64,000 nt of DNA from Petrosia ficiformis (Eukaryota; Porifera; Demospongiae; Haplosclerida; Petrosiidae), in NCBI GenBank assembly GCA_947044365.1, contig OX345650.1, positions 377,501 to 441,500 on the forward strand, given 5' to 3'. Both the position numbers and the translations under genes were made by a program. Under the pieces are notes generated by a model. It searched no databases. It worked only from the letters and a program-made list of their open reading frames with translations, and was not told where the DNA came from. Shown here one piece after another: positions 19,401-30,200 of this stretch (positions within the stretch are counted from its first letter, which is position 1; the number at the start of each line of letters is the position of its first letter).

Positions 19401-22400
19401 ACACACATATCAGAACATTATCATACTAACTGCATTCATATCTCAATATACTTTGATACACGTACATCAAGTCATCAACATACATGTACATGTCCACATA
19501 TAACTCTAGCAATATGTATACAATTTACATACTTCTTATAGCATATGAGACTATATATATATAATATGTATAACATAACTTTGTGAATTCTTATATGAAG
19601 AAATAATCTTATGTCAGTGATTATTATGTGAATATTGTCAACGGACTTAGTTGGAATGAGATATCTCAAAATGGGTGTGGTTACTGTGTAAATACCTGAG
19701 TCATTCTCTGCCTGTTTTGCCATCAGCATGAATATTTTTCCCTGTTGAGAACTAGCACCAACTGCTATAGCCAGCATAGTACCTGTTCCTTCCATAACCT
19801 AATAGAAGACAGACGATTATAAAATCCTTCAAGATCGTTGCTATGGTTACGTGAATCACTGCTACAGACCGACAGACAAAAAACCATCAATTTAGAAGTA
19901 AAACAAAGCCATACCCACACATACAAACTGTTTGTCATGACATAACACAACATTGTCATGACATCACACAACACTGGTATATTTCATGATGAGTTTGTAT
20001 TAGAGAGGATGTGAAATACATACACACACACACACATAGCATGATTCATAGGACCATAACAGGAAATACCACAACATAACAGGAAATACCACAACATGTA
20101 AATATGGCAGAAACAGGAAATTGCTAATAAATTATCGTAATACATGTGTACATATACTTGTATATGTGTGGATGTACAATACATGTGTACATGTACTTGT
20201 ATATGTGCGGATGTACAATACATGTGTACATGTACTTGTATATGTGTGGATGTACAAGTACATGTGTACATGTACATGTACTTGTATATGTATTGTACAT
20301 GTGTGTACATGTACAACATATGTAGATGTATATGTACAATGCTGAATATATACATGTACATGATGATAACCACATGTACATGTACATGTAACATAAACAT
20401 GTGAATATCAACGAGATAGCAATACATCAATTATTATTGACAATTTTAATTAATTACATCATATATTGTCTAATTACTGGACACACCCACCTGTGTGCCG
20501 GCATAAAGAAAAGGGTTTTTATCAGGTTTCTTCTTAATACTTGCAGCTTCTCCCGTAAGAGCAGCTTCACTAACAGACACATCATTTCCTCTAATCAGAA
20601 GCCCATCACAAGGGAAAGCATTTCCATATTTAAATTCTATAATATCCCCAGCAACAATCTCAGCTGTACCAATCTCATATCTTTGTCCTTCTCTAATTAC
20701 AGTGTACCTATAAAGATAATTAATGACATAATGAGTAGGAATCTCCTCGTGATGTACATGCACATATAATCTTAATTAATGACATAACGAGTAGAGATCT
20801 CCTCATGATGTACATGTAATATTAATTAATGACATAACGAGTGGGATCTCTTCGTGATGTACATATATTTTTCATTAATGACATAACAAGTAGGGATCTC
20901 CTCGTGATATACATGTAATCCTAATAGAATCATTACAGTGTCACATTTTAACACACGAAAGGTTGGCTAAATTCCAGCCCTTAATTCTGACTGTTACAGG
21001 TGTCTGCTACATGATGAGTGATCACTAACATGATGTACAATAGATTGCTAATCAATGGAGTATTGTCCAGTCTATTAATACAATATATAATTATATGTGA
21101 TGGTATTAGAGTTACAATATTGTACATTAAATTGTAACTGAAATTAGCTAAATATTTTACATTGTTCCAATTGTCTCTCAAAACTAGTAACAAAAGGATG
21201 TCATGTCATCCTACAAGATACAAGTTATGTTGTAATAATAATTGTGTGTATCTTAACACAATTATATACATGTATGCGTTTATAATGATTATCCAAGCAT
21301 ATCCTGTCTGTTGTACACACACAGGGTAGGTATACTATATAAGTCTATGTTTGTTGAGTGTGTTGAGGAAGTGACCACTATTAGGTATGTAGATAGATAG
21401 ATGCATGACAATCCATTATGTATGTATGTATGTATGTATGCATGTATGTATGTATGTTTGTATGTATGCATGTATGTATGTATGTATGTATGTATGTATG
21501 TATGTATGTATATATGTGTGTGTGTGTATGTATGTATGCATGTATGCATGCATATATGTATGTATGTATCTGTCCATATGTATCTATTTATCTGTCTATC
21601 GGATCTATCTAATTACTATCTATCTCTCTAATTATCCATAATTACCTATCTATCTATCTATTTAATTATATATATATCTATCTATCCATCTATCTATATG
21701 TATGTCCACTATTACTAAAATAGATCCTCTCTCTAACATACTTTGATGTACTTTCGAGTTTCTTTTGTAAATCCCTAAACTGTTGTTCTTTAGTGTAATC
21801 ATTAACAGCCGTTACTATGACAACAATAACGACAGCCATTAGAATAGCAAATCCTTCGACCCATGCAGTTTCTCGTTGTTCACCCTCAGCAATACCAACA
21901 CTTAATATAATAGACAGAATGGCACAACCTGTTGAGGATTATTATAGAATGAAAAATTATGATAATAATTATTATAATGAAATTCAGGAATATATAATGA
22001 GCATGAGAGAATGGATGTTGTATAGATAGAAAGAGATGGAAGGGAAGGCTGGATCGATAGAAAGAGATGGAAGGGGAGGCCGGAGAGATAGAGATGGAAG
22101 GGAAGGCTGGATCGATAGAAAGAGATAGAAGAGATGGAATGAGAGGCTGGATAGATAGAAAGAGATGGATAGTATACACAACTATAAGATTTACCCAGTA
22201 GTATTAGCAGTACTTTGTCTTGTAAAGCATCAAACATTAGTGCTAGAAAAGATTTTGGTGGTATAGGTTCTATATAGTTTCTTCCAAATTCTCTTCTCCG
22301 GGCCTCTAGTTCAGCCTCGTGTGGAGGCAAACCATCTTTAAGATTAGTATTCAAATGAACTGCTATCTCTTCTATTCCTCCATATTCCTCAACTTTTTTA

Positions 22401-22477
22401 AGTCCTCCCTTTCCAAAATCCATTATTTGAGAAAGCTGGACTTTGGACAAACCATACTGGTGTGTTGGTTTTGCCAT
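13403..22477 (-). CDS. ATP2B: Plasma-membrane calcium-transporting P-type ATPase (PMCA)
   Basis: About 17 exons from ATG 22477 ([17 protein letters not shown]) to TAA 13403. E1 22477..22195 carries the N-terminal cytosolic region; E2 21928..21742 carries TM1-2 and [10 protein letters not shown]; the actuator domain [11 protein letters not shown] lies near 20550; an acidic linker ([17 protein letters not shown]) spans 19398-18835. The exon 18779..18256 has PEGLPLAV and the phosphorylation site CSDKTGTLT near 18,425. The nucleotide-binding domain has KGASEIVL near 17270, the P domain MVTGDN near 15560 and [19 protein letters not shown] near 15050. The large exon 14963..14150 holds TM5-10 ([19 protein letters not shown]). 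The C-terminus [24 protein letters not shown], split at 14012/13556, matches the PMCA calmodulin-binding site. It should export cytosolic Ca2+ under calmodulin control. The tail after that site is short. Confidence 0.95.
15840..16117. mobile_element. hAT-like MITE, 278 bp
   Basis: Left end TAGGGCTGGGATGATTAATCGATTA and the reverse complement of the right end, TAGGGTTGCGAGATTCTGAAATCGATTAT, form imperfect terminal inverted repeats starting TAGGG, as in hAT elements. A clean 8-bp target duplication was not found, so it is old or mis-bounded. It lies in a PMCA intron and has no transposase. Confidence 0.55.
16340..16575. repeat. minisatellite, about 57-bp unit with GAATGAG motifs
   Basis: Four copies of ATAATATGAGAATGAGACTAC, CATATAGGAATGAGTCC, ATTGTAATACATGTA in a PMCA intron. 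Copies differ by substitutions and one partial duplication. Confidence 0.85.
16805..17170. repeat. minisatellite, about 43-55 bp unit GGTGTGGTTTCTATTTATAG...
   Basis: Seven to eight copies of GTGGTTTCTATTTATAGTAGCAATCTAGGCA with AAGGATGGGT or AACAAGGGTC linkers. The array fills the PMCA intron. Confidence 0.85.
18010..18245. repeat. TGTA / ACATGT satellite
   Basis: TATGTATG and TACATGTACATGTA runs fill the PMCA intron before the exon at 18256. Self-complementary ACATGT units could form hairpins. Confidence 0.9.
18970..19180. repeat. (TGTA)n microsatellite
   Basis: GTATGTATG with TTTG variants in a PMCA intron. It starts a few bases from the splice site of the acidic-linker exon. Confidence 0.93.
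20125..20300. repeat. minisatellite, about 40-bp ACATGTGTACATGTACTTGTATATG unit
   Basis: Four copies of a unit ending GTGYGGATGTACAATAC. The unit itself contains the ACATGTAC palindrome. It lies in a PMCA intron. Confidence 0.85.
20745..20920. repeat. minisatellite, about 50-56 bp unit TTAATGACATAACGAGTAG...
   Basis: Four copies carrying ATGACATAACGAGTAG, GATCTCCTCRTGATGTACATG and AATCYTAATTA. The first copy starts at the splice donor of the actuator-domain exon, near 20709. Confidence 0.8.
21415..21580. repeat. (TGTA)n microsatellite
   Basis: TATGTATG units with TGCATG and TTTG variants and a short GT run, in a PMCA intron. Confidence 0.93.
22010..22170. repeat. GATAGAAAGAGATGGAAGGG repeat
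   Basis: About five imperfect copies of AGATAGAAAGAGATGGAAGGGAAGGCTGGATC in PMCA intron 1. Confidence 0.8.
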
Positions 22478-23000
22478 CTTCCTCCTAACTCAACCAAACA
22501 ACCAGCTGTCCCAAAACAGTTAGCTATAATATATATATATATATATATAATTATATATTATAAATATATATATAGTATGGCTACACTAACCAAACTACGC
22601 CTTCCTAAATATCAAATCTAGAACAGCCACCTTCAGTACTTCTACTCGTTATTAACTGATTAAGCAGGCGTTATCTGAGCTCTTTAGCCTACACCGGAAG
22701 TCACCTACACCACGAGGTAATGAATAACATACAATTAGCAGTGTGATAAGGGCGTGTTTTTTTAAAATGTCAACTATCACAGGAAGTGTCAAGAATAACT
22801 CCAAAAATGGTTAAGTATTATGTAATCAACAGAAAGTGAGTACAAAAGTCAGTCAGAGCATATGAGATATAAACATAGAGATGTACATACATGTATATGC
22901 ATAAAGAAGAATAAAGTTCGGAGGAAACACAATGCAACAGATACATAAATAACTAGTGGACATGAATCCTGAAATGGCAAAATGAATGATTGAATGGAGT
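22478..23000. other. PMCA 5' flank / HCF 3' flank
   Basis: 523 bp between the PMCA start and the HCF stop, both on the minus strand. It holds a TATATA run at 22530-22575 and no recognisable coding exon. It should contain the PMCA promoter and the HCF 3' UTR. Confidence 0.5.
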
Positions 23001-26000
23001 TTAAGCAACACGAGGTCTTTTGGCATCTTCACTGTGAATGAAAAATTAATGAATTAATATTTATAATCGTATTGGTACATATATACGTACATTGGAGGAG
23101 AGGGGGCTGGTCGCTTAGCAACAGCTGCAGCCGCTTTGTCCGCAGGTTTAGGGTCTTGTAACCACCTCACTTGAGTAGCAGGTCCATAGCTAGATACAAG
23201 ATAGATAGATAGATGGATGGAAAGATAGACAGATGTAGATAAGTGGATAGATAGACATACTTACATGCACATGTAAATAGATAGATATGTAGATAAATAA
23301 ATAGATAGATAGACATATATATATATATATATATATGTGATAGATCAATATAATATGAAGAGATAGACAAAACTATAAATAGATATATATATGTATACAG
23401 ACACACAGACAATACAAATTCCATTTTCTTACCCTTTGTCATTTTTGGCAGCAATACGAAAGATAATGGCTGGTTTGGATGTCATATCAATATGAGCTGA
23501 AGCCAATTGTGCATGTGAAACTACACATGAACTACCAGGACCACAGTAAACTCTGTATAGACAAAATACATGTATATATGTATATGCATATACACACAAA
23601 TATACGTACATGTACATGTAATTGTAAATAGTCATTCAGGATGGTCAATTCAATATTCAATGTACATGTACATGTACATGTACATGTAGGTTTAGTCAAG
23701 TAACAATTATACATAAACACACATCCATGTACATATATTGTATATGTACATACATACATGTATATTCATGTACATATACATGTACATACCATACACATGT
23801 AATTACATACACACATCCATGTAAATGTACATGTACATACATACGTAATTACATACACACATCCATGTAAATGTACATGTACATACATACGTAATTACAT
23901 ATACACATCCATGTAAATGTACATGTACATGTACATACGTACGTAATTACATACATGTACACACACATTCATGTACATACATGTACATGATTTTCTTTAG
24001 AGAATGTAGGTACATGTCACCTTGCAAATGCCATGGTACCAGGCTGTGCTCCAGTCTGAGGCTTTAGTCCAAGATAAACAGAATATTCAGAAATTGTTCC
24101 AGCAGAATTTGCAGGTGGTTCCCAAGAAAGATGGGCTCCTTCTGAGCTCTGTTGATAAGAAATGATTACTGAAAATAAGATGTTGTATTACCTTGCTGAT
24201 TCTAATAGCTGAAGGGGCTCCAGGGAATCCCGGCATACATGTTTTAAATGCCGCTACTTCAGAGAAGGGACCACGCCCACATGAATTTAGTCCACATACA
24301 CGAAATTTATAAGCCTTTCCAGGAAGTAGTTCCACTCTCTGAAATTTTTGTTGCTCAGGCTAAAAAATGAATGATATGTACATGTGGTTAATAATGGTGA
24401 TATGTACATTGTAATTAATAATGGTGATATGTACATGTAGTTAATAATGGTGATATGTACATGTAGTTAATAATGATGATATGTACATGTGGTTAATAAT
24501 GGTGATATGTACATGTGGTTAATAATGGTGATATGTACATGTAGTTAATAATGATGATATGTACATGTGGTTAATAATGGTGATATGTACATGTAGTTAA
24601 TAATGATGATATGTACATGTAATTAATAATGGTGATATGTACATGTAGTTAATAATGGTGATATGTACATGTAATTAATAATGGTGATATGTACATGTAA
24701 TTAATAATGGTGATATGTACATGTAGTCATGTGGTTAATAATGGTGATATGTACATGTAGTTAATAATGGTGATATGTACATGTAGTTAATAATAGTGAT
24801 CACATATTTAATAAAGGTGATATTGTATATGTACAAGACATACAAACACGAAAAGCTAACATTTGATTGGATAGCCTCGGTAGGCATTTGATAAGCAGTA
24901 ACAGTGAACTGGGTACCTTTAACAATATCCACATCAAACCATTTTGGAATAATCTCAATTGGTTGAGGAAGAGGTGTGTTCCCCTCATTTTGGGTACTGT
25001 TAGTCGGTTTAGTTTCATCAGGTTTATTACTGTTAGAGGTAACTTGAGTACTGACGTACTCTTGGATCTGTAAAAGATAGCTGTCAGCTAAAAGGAAACA
25101 GAAAAGATAAATATTTGTATAGATAGAGGTATTGTCTTTAAATGATAATAATAATATAAACAGGTTATCATACAATATCCTGATATGTACACATAAAAAA
25201 CAAACAAATTCATAAAGACCCCATGTCTATACTAGTACTGAATCCTCAAGTCCATACAAGTACTGAAGCCTCACGTCCATACAAGTACTGAAGCCTCACG
25301 TCCATACTAGTACTAAAGCCTCAGTTCATACTAGTACTGAAGCCTCATGTCCATACTAGTACTGAACCGATATGTCAATACAAGTACTAAAGCCTCAAGG
25401 TACCAAAGCCTCATGTCCATACTAGTACTAAAACCTCATGTTCATACTGACCTGATGATATAGCTGTCCATAGTAACTCAAGACTATTGGTACCAGCTCG
25501 TACTAACTGAACTCGTGTCGGAGGTGGAGGGATTTCTGTCTCTAAATACCATAAATCAGAACAGCATACTTGCTATAAAAAGAAATTATTTCTGTAGCTT
25601 AATTTGTACTGATATTTAGAGTTACAACACTGTGCTGATAATTAGATTTCATATAATTTATACTTGATTATTCCAGACTTTCTTGTATCCATCTCTTCCA
25701 CTCCATACATACATCCTGGTTCCTACGACAGCAGCACAGGCTCCAGCCCGAGGACCAAGAGCATCTTCTTGTTCTTCAACATCCGAATAAGTAGGACACA
25801 ATTCCCATTTTAACTTTTCTATAGAACATAAATCATGTGTCTATATGTAATTATATTATTTTACATACCAAGATTAAAACAAGCGAGTGAATTGGTACAC
25901 TTCCATTCAGTCTCGTGTGTTGGTATACTCCCATCTTCACCTACAACAGGTACCCATCCTCCTACCACATACATCCTAATTAAACAAAGTAATATTAAAA

Positions 26001-27102
26001 TATATTGTTCAATGACACAATCTTGCATTAGTTAGTAAATAAATTAAGTCCCAACCCCATTAATTAAAACTATAACATACAACATACAACATACATGTAC
26101 TACGTATAATACATAATTATATATAAATTAAAACTCATTATGTATTTATAATTTCAGCCTCGCATACAAACATTCTCTTACTTGTTTTTAATGATGGTAG
26201 CCACATGTAAACTACGAGGGAGTGGAACATGCCCCTGAGTATTAATAACATTCCATTTCCAAGGATCACACTCCAACATCCACAAATCATTAAGACGACG
26301 GCCATTCATTCCTCCATACATAACGAGTTTATTTTCCCAAGTAAGCGCCGAATGACTCTCTCGAACACATGGGAGTGGTCCATCAATATGAGGAGCTTGC
26401 CATTGGAGAGACGTTCCTTCTTTGATTTCCAAGATATGAATATCATTAAGATATCTACAAGGAAAAGAAATCAATGGAGATGTGAAAAATCAAAAGGTGA
26501 CTTACTTAGGAATATTGAGTTTAGGATCATTTGATTCATTAGCAAGTCCTCCAAATATCACAGCTCTCTGACCAACCAGATTGAAGGTGTGGCCAAGACG
26601 AGGGCAGGGCGGTTCCCCCAATGGAGTCAAACGACGCCACTCCCATCGACTTGCCAACAACTCATAAAGCTGTTGAAAAAGTAAACCATTTTTGTGAATA
26701 TATAATTATTACATTATACTCACATCATTAGAATATCGTCCAAATTCAACTATACCACCAAATGTGAGAAGACGAACTCCATCACATATAAACCCAAATG
26801 CTGCACACCCACACGGCTTTTCTCCTTTCACTTGTGGAGCAAACCATTGATTAGTGGCTGAAAGAAAAAAAAATATCAACGACTGAAAAAAAACCGCCAT
26901 AAGTGCGCGTATCCACCATTTTGTTACCTGTATTTAACACGTGGAGTGTGTCCATTATACCGTCATTTCCACCTCCAAATATAATAATGAGTTCTTTGAT
27001 GGCTACTGCTTTATGTCCATGTCTTGGCTGAGGAGCAGGACCCGTTGTAGTGGTGATCTTTCGCCATTTCAAGTTAAGGGGCTTATCGCCCATTGCCTCC
27101 AT
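23001..27102 (-). CDS. HCFC1: Host cell factor (HCF), short form without central proteolysis repeats
   Basis: About 13 exons, roughly 640 residues. The start is taken as ATG 27102 ([16 protein letters not shown]); an ATG at 27093 is also possible. The stop is TAA 23003..23001. The first five exons or so give six Kelch blades ([77 protein letters not shown]). [26 protein letters not shown] follows at 25575-25455, then Fn3-type exons ([78 protein letters not shown]) and a basic tail AKRPRVA. The order is that of human HCF-1/HCF-2, a chromatin coregulator that binds HBM-motif factors through the Kelch domain. It passes from the first Fn3 part to the second with no HCF repeats, so overall size is closer to HCF-2. 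The tail may be a nuclear localisation signal. Confidence 0.93.
23785..23965. repeat. minisatellite, about 45-bp unit with CATACGTAATTACATACAC
   Basis: Four copies of ACATACGTAATTACATACACACATCC followed by ATGTAAATGTACATGTAC in an HCF intron. ACATGT units are embedded. Confidence 0.85.
24370..24805. repeat. 26-bp minisatellite TTAATAATGGTGATATGTACATGTAG, about 16 copies
   Basis: Very regular 26-bp unit with a few A/G and G/A variants and one short inserted piece near 24724. It separates two HCF Fn3 exons. Confidence 0.95.
25225..25450. repeat. 25-bp minisatellite, CCTCACGTCCATACAAGTACTGAAG type
   Basis: About nine imperfect copies in the HCF intron between LWYLETE and ADSYLLQ exons. One copy is truncated near 25390. 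Confidence 0.9.
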
Positions 27103-27203
27103 TTTGCCACGAGTCTTCAAATCATATCACGTGATCCTCGCACAATTACAAAGGGATAAAGGGGTTAATTATTTATGTCCACCTACACAAACATGGAGTT
27201 TTA
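27103..27203. promoter_or_regulatory. shared divergent promoter, HCF (-) / coiled-coil gene (+)
   Basis: Only 101 bp separate start codons 27102 (-) and 27204 (+). It holds a palindromic E-box TCACGTGA near 27127-27134. No TATA box is seen. The shared promoter is inferred from the spacing. Confidence 0.6.
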
Positions 27204-30200
27204 ATGTTAGCCATGAATGGCCCAAGCAGTGATGTACAAACATGGGTAGATCTGTTGAGTAAGGAGGCTGGGGTCAGAAATCAATCAGATGGAACAGAGA
27301 CAAGCATTACAGTCACACCTCATACCCCTCTTCCATTGGTTCAAAGGAGAAGTAGAATAAAAGGTGACGAGAGGGGCCAGGTGGAAGTTTTAAGATCACA
27401 GGTTGTGAGTTTGTTAAAGGAAAAACAAGAATTAATAAAGAAGGTATATTAATAAAAAATTAGAGGTTTAAAATTTGCAAAATGTATAATACCTGACTTG
27501 ATCATTAAACATCAAACAATGGCCTGATGATTAAGGTGGTACTAGGGAGTGGGCGGATGCGACTCCAATCAGTTTCAAAATAGAATATTATATAATATGA
27601 CTCTAACCTGGTGTAATGGCAACCTTCATGTCTTCTAATCACCTTTATAGGGTCCTGGAATTGATAAAACATATATAAAATGTCCATTTTTGCCATCTTA
27701 ATAAGTACAAAACGGAGAAAGCCACGCCCACCAATCATGGCGTGCACCAAGTACAATGCATTTAGAGAAAACAAATAGAGCCGTTTTCTGGAAATTCATT
27801 TTACTTTTATAGTTACAAGAGGCTGAAGAAAGCTGAATTCTGTAGCTTTTCACTGAAACCATAAAATTTACCTTTCTAGACACTACCAAACTCCGATCTT
27901 TCTCAGAGAGCAACTACAGTTACCCGCCATTGTTTCCCACCCACCGCCCCCTCCACCACCCGTGGGCCGTCTTTAGCTTTGTTTCTGAAAATAAACTATC
28001 AGTCAAAACATTTAGGCCCAATAATTATACCCCCGGGTGGGTGTGGCTTCCAAAAAATACAGAATGGAACCAGATTGTATGCAGCAAGAAGCTTGCAAGA
28101 CTAGAAACTGATTGGAGTAGCATCCGCCCACGGAAAAGACTACAACCTTAATATGTTAACTTTCTTAATTAATGATACTGCTAAGTTTAACTGTTAAGGT
28201 GGTACTAGGGAGTGGGCGGATGCGACTCCAATCAGTTTCAAAATAGAATATTATATAATATGACTCTAACCTGGTGTAATGGCAACCTTCATGTCTTCTA
28301 ATCACCTTTATAGGGTCCTGGAATTGATAAAACATATATAAAATGTCCATTTTTGCCATCTTAATAAGTACAAAACGGAGAAAGCCACGCCCACCAATCA
28401 TGGCGTGCACCAAGTACAATGCATTTAGAGAAAACAAATAGAGCCGTTTTCTGGAAATTCATTTTACTTTTATAGTTACAAGAGGCTGAAGAAAGCTGAA
28501 TTCTGTAGCTTTTCACTGAAACCATAAAATTTACCTTTCTAGACACTACCAAACTCCGATCTTTCTCAGAGAGCAACTACAGTTACCCGCCATTGTTTCC
28601 CACCCACCGCCCCCTCCACCACCCGTGGGCCGTCTTTAGCTTTGTTTCTGAAAATAAACTATCAGTCAAAACATTTAGGCCCAATAATTATACCCCCGGG
28701 TGGGTGTGGCTTCCAAAAAATACAGAATGGAACCAGATTGTATGCAGCAAGAAGCTTGCAAGACTAGAAACTGATTGGAGTAGCATCCGCCCACGGAAAA
28801 GACTACAACCTTAATGCCATTGTATATATGTCCAAATTCTTGTAAATAAATACCATTATACTATACTTTAAAAAGTAATATTCACAAAAAAGGTACACAT
28901 TAAATACAGAAAGTCATTGTAGCAGTGTTAGAATAAACATAAGAAGTCCTTATTTATTTATACTATATGATATTCACATATGATGTTAATTGTGCTACTG
29001 AATGTAATAATGATATCATATATGTTATTAATACATGTACAGGCTCAATTAGAAAGAGATGCTAAAGAGAAATTAGAGAATGAATTAAATTCAGAACGAA
29101 AGGTTGAAACACACATTCATGTACATACACATGTATCTATGTATGTGTGTGTTAATGTCTTTGTTTATATATACAGATTACAGTTACACACAATACATAC
29201 ACACATGTAGATGTACATATATGTACATGTACATATCATATACATACATGTATATACAATATCTTTATTTCAGACTACAGTCAACAATATAAATGTACAT
29301 GTACATATATGTACATGTACATGTATATACAAGTGTAAATTTCTATTATAGACTACAGTCAACACAATATATACATGTACATATCATATACATGTATATA
29401 TGTACAAGTGTAAATATCTATTATAGAGAGTACAGTCAACACAATATATACACATAATGTACATGTACATATATGTACATGTACATGTATGTACATGTAA
29501 ATATCATGTACATGTATATTACAAGTGTAAATATCTATTATACAGAAAACAGTCACACACAATGGTAATACTGATGAATTGAGCCATTCACACTCTTTCT
29601 TTAATACAACTTCTCTTGAATTACAAGTAAGAAGCGTAGTATGTACATCTGTTATACAATAAAAGAACATTTATTGTGTTATATGAAATACAAGAATAAC
29701 TAAAATGAATGTGATTATAGAACCATTATGGAGTAATTTTCATCTATGCCTATATCAATATAGAGTACATGTATGTAGTACATATTATATATTATGTACT
29801 ATTATTTTTAGGTATCTACTTTGCGTGAAGCACTTGATGCCACAACACGTGAGAAGAATTTGCTTAAACAACAGCTTTCACAAGAGAGGGCTCATTCCCA
29901 TACTGATACTGGATTAACTGATTCTTGTAGTGATGATGAACTTCGATTTCAGTTATCAGAGCAACAAGATATTCTTAGTAAGACAGAGAGAGAGAGGGAT
30001 GCTTTGAGAGAGAGACTATCTGATATAGAGACACACAGACAGGTATCCATGGAGCAATATCAACAAGAAGTTGAAACTAGCGTAATGGAGGTCACAAACC
30101 AGGTTAGATATGTTTGTTTGTTTGTGTCTGTGATGATCTCTCTATCTGTCTCTCCAGTTAGAAGAGCTTCTACAGTTGAATCAGCAATTACAATATGAAT

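Noticed and set aside
27505..28814. Duplicated small frames of 71-90 codons near 27.5-28.8 kb
   Set aside because: They lie within the two TTAA MITE copies and match no transposase or other protein.
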